Below, one piece after another: positions 7,784-16,145 of a stretch of DNA of 64,000 bases. The stretch is from the NCBI RefSeq assembly GCF_902830275.1, contig NZ_CADESW010000021.1, positions 1 through 64,000 on the forward strand, read 5' to 3'. A program made the translations under genes and the position numbers. Every line of letters starts with the position of its first letter. Position 1 is the stretch's first letter. Under the pieces are notes generated by a model. That model did not search any database. It saw only the letters and a program-made list of their open reading frames with translations, and was not told the DNA's origin. The stretch comes from Burkholderia stagnalis. GTDB taxonomy: Bacteria; Pseudomonadota; Gammaproteobacteria; Burkholderiales; Burkholderiaceae.

Positions 7784-8299
7784 ATGATCCGGATTGCCAC
7801 CGTCGATGATGCCGGCCGCCTGGCCGAGCTGAAGCGCGACACGTTCCGCGAAACCTTCGTCGTGGGTTTCGGCATCGGCTACGGCGCCGAAGATCTCGCC
7901 GCATACGAAGCCGCGAGCTACTCACCCGAAGTCGTCGCGCGCCAGCTTGCCGATCCCGGGCATCGCACCTGGGTGGTGGAAACGGACGAGCGCGCGCTGG
8001 ACGGTTACGTGCACGTCGGCCCCTGCAAACTGCCGCATCCCGAAGCCAGGCCCGAAGACGGCGAGCTGTGCCAGCTTTACCTGCGACGCAGCGCGCAAGG
8101 CACCGGAGCCGGCCAGCGCCTGCTCGATCTTGCGCTCGCGTTCCTGGGCGAGCATCGGCCGGGCCCGATCTGGCTCGGCGTCTGGTCCGGCAACGCGCGG
8201 GCCATCGCGTTCTACGAGCGGGCCGGGTTCCGGCGGGTCGGCGATTACGAATTCAAGGTCGGGAGCTCGACGGATTTCGAATTCATCTATCGTCGCTGA
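7784..8299 (+). CDS. GNAT-family N-acetyltransferase
   Basis: 171 residues with a complete GNAT fold: MIRIATVDDAGRLAEL at strand 1, LCQLYLRRSAQGTGAGQRLLDLA (the acetyl-CoA pyrophosphate-binding loop, Q/RxxGxG/A) around residues 95-115, and IAFYERAGFRRVGDYEF near the end. GAGGA lies eight bases before ATG 7784. The substrate cannot be told from sequence. The TetR relic stops directly upstream, so this gene may once have been paired with that regulator. Confidence 0.88.
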   Translation: MIRIATVDDAGRLAELKRDTFRETFVVGFGIGYGAEDLAAYEAASYSPEVVARQLADPGHRTWVVETDERALDGYVHVGPCKLPHPEARPEDGELCQLYLRRSAQGTGAGQRLLDLALAFLGEHRPGPIWLGVWSGNARAIAFYERAGFRRVGDYEFKVGSSTDFEFIYRR

Positions 8300-8401
8300 C
8301 GCGCGCCGTCGGCCTGCATGCGCCGGCCAGCGCCGGCCGCCGGCTTCTGCACCGTTGCCCGTACAATCCCCGGCAATCGAATTGCACGCTCCCTTCCTTC
8401 C

Positions 8402-9748
8402 GTGACGACGACCCTCGAACAACTGCGCGCAGGCCAGCTTGCCGGCGCCCGCCACCTGAAACTCGCGTGCGGCCTCACCGAGTTTCCGCGCGAGATCTTC
8501 GATCTGGCCGACACGCTGGAAACGCTCGACCTGAGCGGAAACGCGCTGACGACGCTGCCGGACGATCTGCCGCGGCTGCACCGGCTGCGCATCCTGTTCG
8601 CATCCGACAACCGCTTCGCCGAACTGCCGGACGTGCTGGGCGCGTGCCCGCAGTTGAGCATGATCGGTTTCAAGGCGAATCGCATCCGCACGGTTTCCGG
8701 CCGATCGCTTCCGCCGCAGTTGCGCTGGCTGATCCTGACCGACAACGCGATCGACACACTGCCGGCGGAACTCGGCAATTGTTCACGGTTGCAGAAACTG
8801 ATGCTCGCGGGCAACCGGCTGCATGCGTTGCCGGAGTCGATGGCGGCATGCTCGCGGCTCGAGCTCGTGCGCCTTTCGTCGAACCGGCTGAGCGCATTGC
8901 CGGCGTGGTTGCTGCGCCTGCCGCGACTGGCGTGGCTCGCGTATGCCGGCAACCCGTTCAGCGCGGCACGGGAAGCAGCCGCGGCGGCCGACTCGGCGAT
9001 CCCCGAGGTTCAATGGGCATCGCTCGCGCTCGAACAGCCGCTCGGCGAAGGCGCGTCGGGCGTCATTCATCGGGCGCGGCGGCTGGCGGAAGCGGACGGC
9101 GCCGCGCCGCATGTCGCCGTCAAGCTCTTCAAGGGCGCGATGACGAGCGATGGCCTCCCCGACTGCGAGATGGCCGCCTGCATCCACGCCGGACGTCACC
9201 CGAACCTGATCCCGGTGATCGGCAAAGTGAAAGGCCATCCGCTGGACGCGCACGGGCTCGTCATGGCGCTGATCGATCCGGCGTTCGAGAATCTTGCCGG
9301 GCCGCCGAGCCTCGCGTCCTGCACGCGCGATGTCTATGCGGACGACGCGCGCTTCGATTTCGCGTCGGCGCTGCGTATCGCGCACGGCATCGCGTCGGCC
9401 GCGCGTCACCTGCACGCGCGCGGCATCCTGCACGGCGACCTGTATGCGCACAACATCCTGCATCGCGGCGCGGGGGGCGCGCTGCTCGGCGATTTCGGCG
9501 CGGCGTCGTTCTACGACGCCGACGATGCGCGATCCGGATCCGCCTTGCAGCGGCTCGAAGTGCGCGCGTTCGGGTGTCTGCTCGAGGAACTGCTGGCGCG
9601 CTGTGATGGCGGCACATCGTCGGCCGTCGGCGCGCTCGAAGCGCTCGCGGCGGCCTGCCTGAGCGAGGACGTCGACAGCCGGCCGTCCTTCGATACGATC
9701 GTGTCCACCCTGCATGCGTGGGCGGAGCTGCCGCCAACGGCGCGGTGA
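8402..9748 (+). CDS. Leucine-rich-repeat protein kinase
   Basis: 448 residues. Residues ~15-200 contain about seven leucine-rich repeats of the LxxLxLxxNxLxxLP type (LETLDLSGNALTTLPDDLPR, LRWLILTDNAIDTLPAELGN). A eukaryotic-type kinase domain follows from ~residue 215: glycine loop LGEGASGVIHRA, VAVKLFKG lysine, catalytic loop HGDLYAHNIL with Asp and Asn, and LGDFGAAS (DFG) all intact. No membrane segment or signal peptide is visible, so it is probably cytoplasmic. Start GTG 8402 is chosen because the upstream in-frame sequence is not repeat-like; no clear ribosome-binding site is seen. Substrate and ligand are unknown. Confidence 0.88.
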   Translation: MTTTLEQLRAGQLAGARHLKLACGLTEFPREIFDLADTLETLDLSGNALTTLPDDLPRLHRLRILFASDNRFAELPDVLGACPQLSMIGFKANRIRTVSGRSLPPQLRWLILTDNAIDTLPAELGNCSRLQKLMLAGNRLHALPESMAACSRLELVRLSSNRLSALPAWLLRLPRLAWLAYAGNPFSAAREAAAAADSAIPEVQWASLALEQPLGEGASGVIHRARRLAEADGAAPHVAVKLFKGAMTSDGLPDCEMAACIHAGRHPNLIPVIGKVKGHPLDAHGLVMALIDPAFENLAGPPSLASCTRDVYADDARFDFASALRIAHGIASAARHLHARGILHGDLYAHNILHRGAGGALLGDFGAASFYDADDARSGSALQRLEVRAFGCLLEELLARCDGGTSSAVGALEALAAACLSEDVDSRPSFDTIVSTLHAWAELPPTAR

Positions 9749-9755
9749 GTTACTG

Positions 9756-11246
9756 CTAACGCGCCCTGACCGACACGAACTTGCGCGCATTGTTGCGCTG
9801 GATCAGCACCGCGATCACCTTGCCGCCCTTCGCTTCGAGCATCGCGATGTCGTCCGGCGTTTCGAGCAGCGTGTCGTTCAGCGCGAGCACGACGTCGCCG
9901 GGCTGGATGCCGGCCGCCGCGGCCGGCCCGCGCACGTCGTCCACCATCATCCCGACCGCGAGCCCCGTCGAGCGGCGTTCGTCGTCGGTCAGCGGATGCA
10001 TCGTCAGCCCGAGACGATCGCCGCCGCCAGCCGGCTGCGTAGCAGCCATGTCCGTGCCCGCGGCCGGCGTGCCCGCCCCGGCCACGCCACCCGTGACCGT
10101 CAACGTCATCGGCTTGCGGTTGCGAATCAGCCGGAGCGACGCTTTCGCGCCCGGCGCCAGCGCGGCCGCATGGTCGTTCAGTTCGGCCGAGCGGCCGATC
10201 GGCTTGTCGCCGAGCTGCACGATCACGTCGCCGGGCTTCACGCCGATCGCGGCGGCCGGCGACCCGGGGTCGACCGCGTTGACGAGCGCGCCCGCCGGGC
10301 GCGGCAGGCCGAACGCGGCCGCGAGCCCCGCGCCGACATCCTGCACGTCCACGCCGAGCGCATTCCCCGACGCGCTTGCCGACGCGTTGCGCTGCGCCTG
10401 CATCTGCGTCTGCAGTTGCGTGCGCACCTTGGCCGCGAGGCCGATCGGGATCGCGAAGGTCAGGCTCGCGTAGCGGTCCGCGCCCGTATAGACCTGCACC
10501 GCGATGCCGATCACCTCGCCGGCGCGATTGAACACCGGCCCGCCCGAGTTGTCGGGATTGACGGCGATGTCGGTCTGGAAGAACGGAAACGCGCCGCCGT
10601 CCGGCAGCGTGCGCGCGGTCGCGCTGACGATGCCGGCGGTGACCGTCGTCCCGGTGCCTTCCGGCACGCCGATCGTCAGCACCGGTTCGCCGACCCGCAC
10701 CTTCGCCGAATCGCCGAGCCGCACCACCGGCAGCTTCGTCGCGTCGATCTTCAGCACCGCGACGTCGCTCTGCGGATCGACCGTCAGCACCGTCGCCTTG
10801 AATTCACGGCGATCGGTGAGCCGCACCGTCAGGTCGGTGGCCTGGTCGACCACATGCGCGGACGTCAGGATCATGCCGTCGGCGCTGACGATGAACCCGG
10901 AGCCGCCGCCCGACATCGCGCGCGGCGCCGTCTCGGGCGTCGGCGGCTGCGGCGCGCCGCGCCGGAAGAATGCGGCAAGCGGATCGTCGGGATCGAGCGC
11001 GGCGAACGACGCGCCCGCCGGCGCGGGCCCCTGCGCCTCCGGGGGCGCGACGCTGATGTTCACGACCGCCGCGCCGTAGCGCTCGACGATCGCCGGAAAA
11101 TCGACCGGCGCCGCGCGCTTCTCCTTCGCCACGGGCGGCGCCGAGCTCGCCGCGATGGCCGTCGGCTGCAGGCACGGACAGCCGGCACACACTCCCCCGA
11201 TCAGCGCGGCGCGAAGCACGGCGCGGACAAGCGTCAGGCGAACCAC
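9756..11246 (-). CDS. HtrA/DegP-like periplasmic serine protease with two PDZ domains
   Basis: 496 residues: an N-terminal signal sequence with a hydrophobic core and several cysteines (ALIGGVCAGCPC), a trypsin-like domain and two PDZ domains. The triad is visible as LTSAHVVDQ (His), DPQSDVAVLKI (Asp) and NPDNSGGPVFN (Ser). The last differs from the usual NPGNSGGP by Gly to Asp, two residues before the serine, which could affect the oxyanion loop. GTG 11246 is chosen because GGGGGAGG lies six bases upstream. It converges with the kinase gene (7-base gap). Confidence 0.88.
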   Translation of the reverse strand: MVRLTLVRAVLRAALIGGVCAGCPCLQPTAIAASSAPPVAKEKRAAPVDFPAIVERYGAAVVNISVAPPEAQGPAPAGASFAALDPDDPLAAFFRRGAPQPPTPETAPRAMSGGGSGFIVSADGMILTSAHVVDQATDLTVRLTDRREFKATVLTVDPQSDVAVLKIDATKLPVVRLGDSAKVRVGEPVLTIGVPEGTGTTVTAGIVSATARTLPDGGAFPFFQTDIAVNPDNSGGPVFNRAGEVIGIAVQVYTGADRYASLTFAIPIGLAAKVRTQLQTQMQAQRNASASASGNALGVDVQDVGAGLAAAFGLPRPAGALVNAVDPGSPAAAIGVKPGDVIVQLGDKPIGRSAELNDHAAALAPGAKASLRLIRNRKPMTLTVTGGVAGAGTPAAGTDMAATQPAGGGDRLGLTMHPLTDDERRSTGLAVGMMVDDVRGPAAAAGIQPGDVVLALNDTLLETPDDIAMLEAKGGKVIAVLIQRNNARKFVSVRAR

Positions 11247-11475
11247 GGTGCACCTCCCCCGGCAGTCGTCGCGCCGCGGGCGCGAGACGCGCGCGCCGCC
11301 GACAATCACCCGTACACGAATCCATTTATAGTCCACGCCGCGCGCCAGAGCATACGAATCGCCGCCCCGCCCGCCGGCCTCGCATCGCCCGCAAAACGGC
11401 GGCAGCCTTCGTTCCGGTCAAACCGGCCGCTTCGTCAATCCGCACAAGTCCGACGATGCGCCGCCGCCGGCCCGG

Positions 11476-12948
11476 TCACGGTCCGCCGAGCCGGTTCGCC
11501 AGCGCGGACAGCGTGCGCAGCATCGGCTCGAACGCGTCCGCCGACGTGTTGCCGAAGCCGAGCACGAGCCCGTTGTGCGGCGTCTGCGCATGCAGCGAAA
11601 AGCCCGACAGCGCGAACGGCCCGATTCCGTGCGCGCGCGCGGCGTCGACGAGCGCGCGGTCCGCGTAGCGCGGCGGCAGGCGCAAGGTCAGATGCAGCCC
11701 GCACGGGCCGCCCTCGACGCGATGCGGCACGCTCAGCGCGCTGTCGAGCGCGGCCAGCAGCGCGAGCCGGCGGTCGCGGTACAACCGCCGCATGCGGCCG
11801 AGATGCCGCCCGTACTCCCCCTTCTCGATGAAGTCGGCCAGCGCGAGCTGCACGTGGCGCGCGCCGCCGCGCAGCAGCTCCGGCAGCACGGTGCGCACCG
11901 CGGCCAGCAGCGCTTCCGGCAGCACCACGAAACCGATGCGCAGCGCCGGAAACATCGTCTTGCTGAACGAACCGACATAGACGACCGGCGAATCCGGCGC
12001 GAGCCCCTGCATCGCGCCGATCGGCTCGCCCGTGTGGCGGAACTCGCTGTCGTAGTCGTCCTCGATGATCCACGCGCGATGGCGGCGCGCGGCGTCGATC
12101 AGCGCGAGCCGGCGCGAGATCGACAGCACCGCGCCGGTCGGGAACTGATTGGACGGCGTCGTATAGACGACGCGCGGCGTGCGCTCGCGCCAGTCGTCCG
12201 CGTCCGCGCGCAGGCCCTCCGCGTCCACCGGCATCGGCACCACGTCGAGATCGCCGGCCTGCATCGCGGTGCGCGCGCCGCGATAGCCGGGCTCCTCGAC
12301 CCACACGGTGTCGCCGGGGTTCGTCACCAGTTGCAGGCACAGCGCGATCGCGCCTTGCGCGCCCTCGGTCATCACGATCTGCTCCGGGTCGCAGCGCACG
12401 CCGCGCGTCACGGCCAGGTGCCGCGCGATCGATTCGCGCAGCGCGGGCTCGCCGAGCGGATCGCCGTAGCCGAGCAGCGCGCGCCCCGTGTGGCGCAGCG
12501 CGCGGTCGACCGCATGCCGCCACGCATCGACCGGGAAATGCGCGAGCGCGGGCACGCCCGGCCGGAAGCCCTCGAATTCGGCGGTGCCGACGATGCGGCT
12601 CGGGCGGATGCGGCCGAGCCGCTGCGCGACCGCCGGCGGCGCGGCGCGCGGGCGCGGTTCGGTCCGGCGCGTCGGCCCGACCACGCGCGTGCCGCGTCGA
12701 TCGGATTGCAGGAAGCCTTCGGCGACGAGCTGCTCGTAGACGGCCGTCACCGTGTTGCGCGAAATGCCGAGCGTGTCGGCCAGCGCGCGCGTGCCGGGCA
12801 GGCGGCTGCCGGCCGGCATCGCACCGCCGAGGATCGCGTCGCGCAGGCGGCGCAGCAACTGCCGCTGCAACGAAGGCGCGCCCGGCGTGCGCGTCAGCGG
12901 CGCGTCGAGCTGTGGGGGAAGGTCGGCGGGCGGTAAGGTGGCGTTCAT
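11476..12948 (-). CDS. MocR-type (GntR/aminotransferase fusion) transcriptional regulator
   Basis: 490 residues. An N-terminal winged helix of the GntR type (SLQRQLLRRLRDAILGGAMPAGSRLP, ...ALADTLGISRNTVTAVYEQL) is joined to a fold-type I aminotransferase domain with the PLP lysine in VGSFSKTMFPALRIG. Such regulators sense pyridoxal phosphate or its amino-acid adducts, and most control a neighbouring divergent gene. Here that is the double-GNAT gene at 13084. An in-frame ATG at 13011 exists, but it falls within the probable operator, so 12948 is preferred. Confidence 0.88.
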   Translation of the reverse strand: MNATLPPADLPPQLDAPLTRTPGAPSLQRQLLRRLRDAILGGAMPAGSRLPGTRALADTLGISRNTVTAVYEQLVAEGFLQSDRRGTRVVGPTRRTEPRPRAAPPAVAQRLGRIRPSRIVGTAEFEGFRPGVPALAHFPVDAWRHAVDRALRHTGRALLGYGDPLGEPALRESIARHLAVTRGVRCDPEQIVMTEGAQGAIALCLQLVTNPGDTVWVEEPGYRGARTAMQAGDLDVVPMPVDAEGLRADADDWRERTPRVVYTTPSNQFPTGAVLSISRRLALIDAARRHRAWIIEDDYDSEFRHTGEPIGAMQGLAPDSPVVYVGSFSKTMFPALRIGFVVLPEALLAAVRTVLPELLRGGARHVQLALADFIEKGEYGRHLGRMRRLYRDRRLALLAALDSALSVPHRVEGGPCGLHLTLRLPPRYADRALVDAARAHGIGPFALSGFSLHAQTPHNGLVLGFGNTSADAFEPMLRTLSALANRLGGP

Positions 12949-12975
12949 CGGTTGCGTCGATCGTCGGTGCCGCGT

Positions 12976-13017
12976 GGCACCATAAATTTGCGATGTGCTG
13001 GCACTTTTCATGGTACC
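12976..13017. promoter_or_regulatory. Candidate MocR operator in the divergent promoter
   Basis: Between the MocR gene and the double-GNAT gene, GGCACCAT (12976-12983) and ATGGTACC (13010-13017) form an inverted repeat with one mismatch. A small palindrome GTGCTGGCAC (12995-13004) lies between them in an AT-rich stretch. Spaced half-sites of this kind are usual for MocR regulators acting on divergent promoters. Assignment is by position and symmetry only. Confidence 0.45.
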
Positions 13018-13083
13018 TCGCGCCCACTACGATCGTCTTCAAGCCGGTACGTCGCCGGCCGTCACCCTGAAGCGAGATCCACC

Positions 13084-14289
13084 GTGCCCATCACCCTCAA
13101 CGCCCACCAACAGCCCGTCGGGCAGCCGCTGCCCGACTGGTCCGCCCGCCCGCGCCCGCAACCCGTCACGCTCGGCGGCCGCCATTGCCGCCTCGAGCCG
13201 CTCGACGCCGAGCGTCACGCGGCGGACCTGTACGCCGCCTACGCGCAGGCCGCCGACGGCAGCGACTGGACCTACCTCGCGCACGGCCCCTATGCGGACG
13301 AGGCGAGCTACCGCGACTACGCGCGCGGCGCCGCCGCGAGCAGCGACCCGCTGCATTTCGCGGTGATCGATCTTGCAAGCGGCCGCGCGGTCGGCACGCT
13401 CGCGCTGATGCGCATCGACCCGGCCAACGGCGTGATCGAGGTCGGCTCCGTCACGTTCTCGCCGCGCCTGAAGCGCACGCCGGTGTCGACCGAGGCGCAA
13501 TACCTGCTGATGAAGCACGTGTTCGACACGCTCGGCTACCGGCGCTACGAATGGAAATGCGACAGCCTCAACGTGCCGTCGCGCAAGGCGGCCGACCGGC
13601 TCGGCTTCCAATACGAAGGCACGTTCCGCCAGGCGCTGGTCTACAAGGGGCGCAACCGCGACACCGCGTGGTACGCGATCGTCGACGGCGACTGGCCAGC
13701 GCTCGCGGCCGCGTTCGATGCGTGGCTGTCGCCCGCCAACTTCGACGCACAGGGCGCGCAGCGCGCGTCGCTCGGCGCGATCCGCCACGCGCAGGCCAAC
13801 GAGCGGGCCGCCGCGCGCGACCGCGCGGGCCACGGCGCGGCGCGCGTCGCGGTGCGCCCGCTCGAAGCCGCCGACGAGGCCGCGTGGCGGCCGCTGTGGC
13901 GCGCGTACCGGCAGTTCTACAACGCCCCGCTGAGCGACGCGGTGTTCGCGACGACGTGGGCGCGCCTGATGGACCCGGCGGAACCGATGTTCGTGCTCGG
14001 CGCGTTCGACGACGCGGGCACGCTGATCGGCATCGTGCATGCGCTGTTCCATCGCTCGTGCTGGACCGAGGGGCCGTATTGCTACCTGCAGGACCTGTAC
14101 ACCGCCGCCGAAGCGCGCGGGCGCGGCGCGGGCGGCGCGCTGATCGACGCCGTGTACGCGCGGGCGCGCGAGGCCGGCGCGAGCCGCGTGTACTGGCTCA
14201 CGCACGAGACCAATACGACCGCCCGCGCGCTGTACGACCGCGTCGCCACCAACGCCGGGTTCATCCAGTACCGCAAGGATCTCGGGTAA
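13084..14289 (+). CDS. Two-domain GNAT acetyltransferase fusion
   Basis: 401 residues. Residues ~20-220 are a RimJ/RimL-like GNAT domain (CRLEPLDAERHAADLYAAY, GVIEVGSVTFSPRLKRTPVSTEA, KCDSLNVPSRKAADRLGFQYEG). Residues ~255-401 are a second, different GNAT domain (VRPLEAADEAAWRPLWRAY, LYTAAEARGRGAGGALIDAV, NTTARALYDRVATNAGFIQY). Single-domain forms of each half are common; the fusion suggests two linked acetylations or one regulatory domain. The start is GTG 13084 with only a weak upstream GAAGCGAG. It is divergent from the MocR gene, its likely regulator. Substrates are unknown. Confidence 0.88.
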   Translation: MPITLNAHQQPVGQPLPDWSARPRPQPVTLGGRHCRLEPLDAERHAADLYAAYAQAADGSDWTYLAHGPYADEASYRDYARGAAASSDPLHFAVIDLASGRAVGTLALMRIDPANGVIEVGSVTFSPRLKRTPVSTEAQYLLMKHVFDTLGYRRYEWKCDSLNVPSRKAADRLGFQYEGTFRQALVYKGRNRDTAWYAIVDGDWPALAAAFDAWLSPANFDAQGAQRASLGAIRHAQANERAAARDRAGHGAARVAVRPLEAADEAAWRPLWRAYRQFYNAPLSDAVFATTWARLMDPAEPMFVLGAFDDAGTLIGIVHALFHRSCWTEGPYCYLQDLYTAAEARGRGAGGALIDAVYARAREAGASRVYWLTHETNTTARALYDRVATNAGFIQYRKDLG

Positions 14290-14617
14290 CGCCCGCGCGC
14301 GGCACCGACGCCGGGCGGATCATCTCGTCGCCGTTCACCGGCGCGGGCCGCAGCACGGGCCGGAATACCGGTTCGCCCGGCGCGATCGGCTGCCCGGAAA
14401 TCGCGCAGCGGCCCGGCCGGGCGGCTGCGCGCAGCCGCCAGCGCTGCTCGCCGTAATGACAGCGGCCGCTTTCGACCCATCTGATCAGCAAAGCGTCGTC
14501 ACCGGCCTCCAGGATCGTGACGAAGAGCTGCGGCCGCAGCGGCGAAATCACGCGGTCGGCGCGCTTGTGCGTCGATCTCCGCGCGTCGCCGATCGGGCTT
14601 TCGGTGAAATTCAGCAT
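14261..14617 (-). CDS. DUF3331 domain-containing protein
   Basis: 118 residues from ATG 14617, or 136 from an in-frame start at 14671. The core LLIRWVESGRCHYGEQRW followed by RCAISGQPIAPGEPVFRP is the DUF3331 signature seen mainly in Burkholderia; its cysteines and paired glycine turns resemble a small zinc-ribbon-like fold (inference). Its 3' end overlaps the double-GNAT gene by 29 bases on the opposite strand. Function is unknown. Confidence 0.78.
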   Translation of the reverse strand: MLNFTESPIGDARRSTHKRADRVISPLRPQLFVTILEAGDDALLIRWVESGRCHYGEQRWRLRAAARPGRCAISGQPIAPGEPVFRPVLRPAPVNGDEMIRPASVPRAGVTRDPCGTG

Positions 14618-14679
14618 GCTCGACGGATTTCCATGGAGTGAACGGATGGGCCGCGAACGACCGGCGCACATGATACGAA

Positions 14680-14695
14680 TTGAAGTTCACTTCAA
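14680..14695. promoter_or_regulatory. 16-bp inverted repeat TTGAAGTTCACTTCAA upstream of the DUF3331 gene
   Basis: Two perfect 7-base arms separated by TC, set in locally AT-rich sequence just upstream of the DUF3331 gene. The size and symmetry are those of a dimeric repressor site. No regulator is adjacent, so the binding protein cannot be named. Confidence 0.4.
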
Positions 14696-14737
14696 GTAAA
14701 GGGGCTGTGCGCGCAACGGGGCGTTTCACGGCTCACG

Positions 14738-14773
14738 CCGATACCGATGCCAATGCCGATACCGATACCGATG
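14738..14773. repeat. Short degenerate hexamer array, CCGATA/CCGATG/CCAATG
   Basis: Six consecutive 6-bp units (CCGATA, CCGATG, CCAATG, CCGATA, CCGATA, CCGATG) lie in the intergenic region between the DUF3331 gene and the butanediol dehydrogenase gene. It is much shorter than the array at the left edge and may be unstable in length. No coding role is apparent. Confidence 0.75.
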
Positions 14774-14808
14774 CGGCTGTCGGTCCGGTGACGGGCCGCC
14801 CCCGCTCC

Positions 14809-14846
14809 GTCTCACCCCGGTGAGACGAACGTCCCGCGCGTCTCAC
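14809..14846 (+). promoter_or_regulatory. Candidate upstream activator sites: GTCTCA/TGAGAC palindromes
   Basis: GTCTCACC-CC-GGTGAGAC at 14809-14826 is a perfect palindrome with 8-base arms, and a third half-site GTCTCAC follows at 14840-14846. Paired GTCTCA/TGAGAC half-sites about 110-145 bases upstream of a sigma-54-like promoter have the arrangement expected of enhancer-binding-protein sites. An AcoR-type acetoin regulator would suit the butanediol dehydrogenase downstream (inference; no such regulator is encoded in the window). Confidence 0.5.
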
Positions 14847-14953
14847 ACGCCGCGCGCCTTTGCGAAGCACAACAGAGTCCCATGGCCGCCCGCCGCATGC
14901 ACGCGCAACGCCGCACGGATGACGCAGCGCACCGCCACCACCGTGCGCACCAC

Positions 14954-14969
14954 TGGCATCGTTCCTGCA
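14954..14969 (+). promoter_or_regulatory. Sigma-54-like promoter of the butanediol dehydrogenase gene
   Basis: TGGCATCGTTCCTGCA has the invariant GG and GC of the -24/-12 elements separated by exactly ten bases, and TGGCA plus TGCA match the sigma-54 consensus. The start codon lies 75 bases downstream. With the palindromic sites upstream it makes a coherent enhancer-dependent promoter. Confidence 0.55.
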
Positions 14970-15044
14970 TACGAATCGACCGCGCCACCGCGCGCCCGCC
15001 GCGACCGCGATTCGCGCCGGCCCCCAACCTGACGGAGACACCCT

Positions 15045-16142
15045 GTGAGCACACCCGCATCGGCAGTTCATTCCAGCATGAAGGCCGCGGTCTGGCGCGG
15101 CCGCCGCGACATCCGCGTCGAGGAGGTGCCCGTTCCGGACCAACCCGCCGCGGGCTGGGTCACGATCCGCGTGCACTGGTGCGGCATCTGCGGCTCGGAC
15201 CTGCACGAATACGTCGCGGGCCCGGTCTTCATCCCGGTCGACGCGCCGCACCCGCTGACGGGCCTGAAAGGCCAGTGCATCCTCGGCCACGAATTCAGCG
15301 GCGAGATCGCGGCGCTCGGCGCGGGCGTGACGGGCTTCGCGCTCGGCGAGCGCGTGACGGCCGACGCGTGCCAGCATTGCGGCACCTGCTGGTATTGCCG
15401 GCACGGCCTGTACAACGTCTGCGAGAACCTCGCGTTCACCGGGCTGATGAACAACGGCGCGTTCGCCGAATTCGTGAACGTGCCCGCCGAGCTGCTGTAC
15501 AAGCTGCCCGACGGCTTTCCGACCGAGGCCGGCGCGCTGATCGAGCCGCTCGCGGTCGGGCTGCATGCGGTGAAGAAGGCCGGCAGCATCGTCGGCCAGA
15601 CGGTGGTCGTGGTCGGCGCGGGGACGATCGGCCTGTGCACGATCATGTGCGCGAAGGCGGCCGGCGCCGGGCGCGTGATCGCGCTGGAAATGTCGGCGGC
15701 GCGCAAGCAGAAGGCGCTGGAGGTAGGCGCGAGCGCGGTGATCGACCCGAAGGAAACCGATGCGCTCGCGCAGGTCAAGGCGTTGACGGGCGGCTACGGC
15801 GCGGACGTGTCGTTCGAGTGCATCGGCCACACCGCGACCGCGAAGCTCGCGATCGACGTGATCCGCAAGGCCGGCAAGGCCGTGATGGTCGGCATCTTCG
15901 AGGAGCCGGGCGCGTTCAACTTCTTCGACCTCGTGTCGACCGAGAAGGAAGTGATCGGCTCGCTCGCGTACAACGGCGAATTCGCGGACGTGATCCGCTT
16001 CATCGCGGACGGCCGCATCGACGTGCAGCCGCTGATCACCGGACGGATCGCGCTCGGCGACATCGTGTCGCGCGGCTTCGAGGAGCTGGTCAACCACAAG
16101 GACCGCAACGTGAAGATCATCGTCCGGCCGACGGCCGGCTGA
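15045..16142 (+). CDS. 2,3-butanediol dehydrogenase, zinc-dependent
   Basis: 365-residue medium-chain dehydrogenase oxidising (R,R)-2,3-butanediol to acetoin with NAD. The N-terminal catalytic domain shows CGICGSDLHEY (catalytic zinc Cys), GHEFSGEI (zinc His-Glu) and a structural-zinc cluster CQHCGTCWYCRHGLYNVC. The Rossmann domain shows VVVVGAGTIGLC. The start is GTG 15045 behind GGAG. It is preceded by a sigma-54-like promoter and GTCTCA palindromes, which fits acetoin/butanediol-induced expression. It converges with cbtA across a long hairpin. Confidence 0.9.
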   Translation: MSTPASAVHSSMKAAVWRGRRDIRVEEVPVPDQPAAGWVTIRVHWCGICGSDLHEYVAGPVFIPVDAPHPLTGLKGQCILGHEFSGEIAALGAGVTGFALGERVTADACQHCGTCWYCRHGLYNVCENLAFTGLMNNGAFAEFVNVPAELLYKLPDGFPTEAGALIEPLAVGLHAVKKAGSIVGQTVVVVGAGTIGLCTIMCAKAAGAGRVIALEMSAARKQKALEVGASAVIDPKETDALAQVKALTGGYGADVSFECIGHTATAKLAIDVIRKAGKAVMVGIFEEPGAFNFFDLVSTEKEVIGSLAYNGEFADVIRFIADGRIDVQPLITGRIALGDIVSRGFEELVNHKDRNVKIIVRPTAG

Positions 16143-16145
16143 CGT

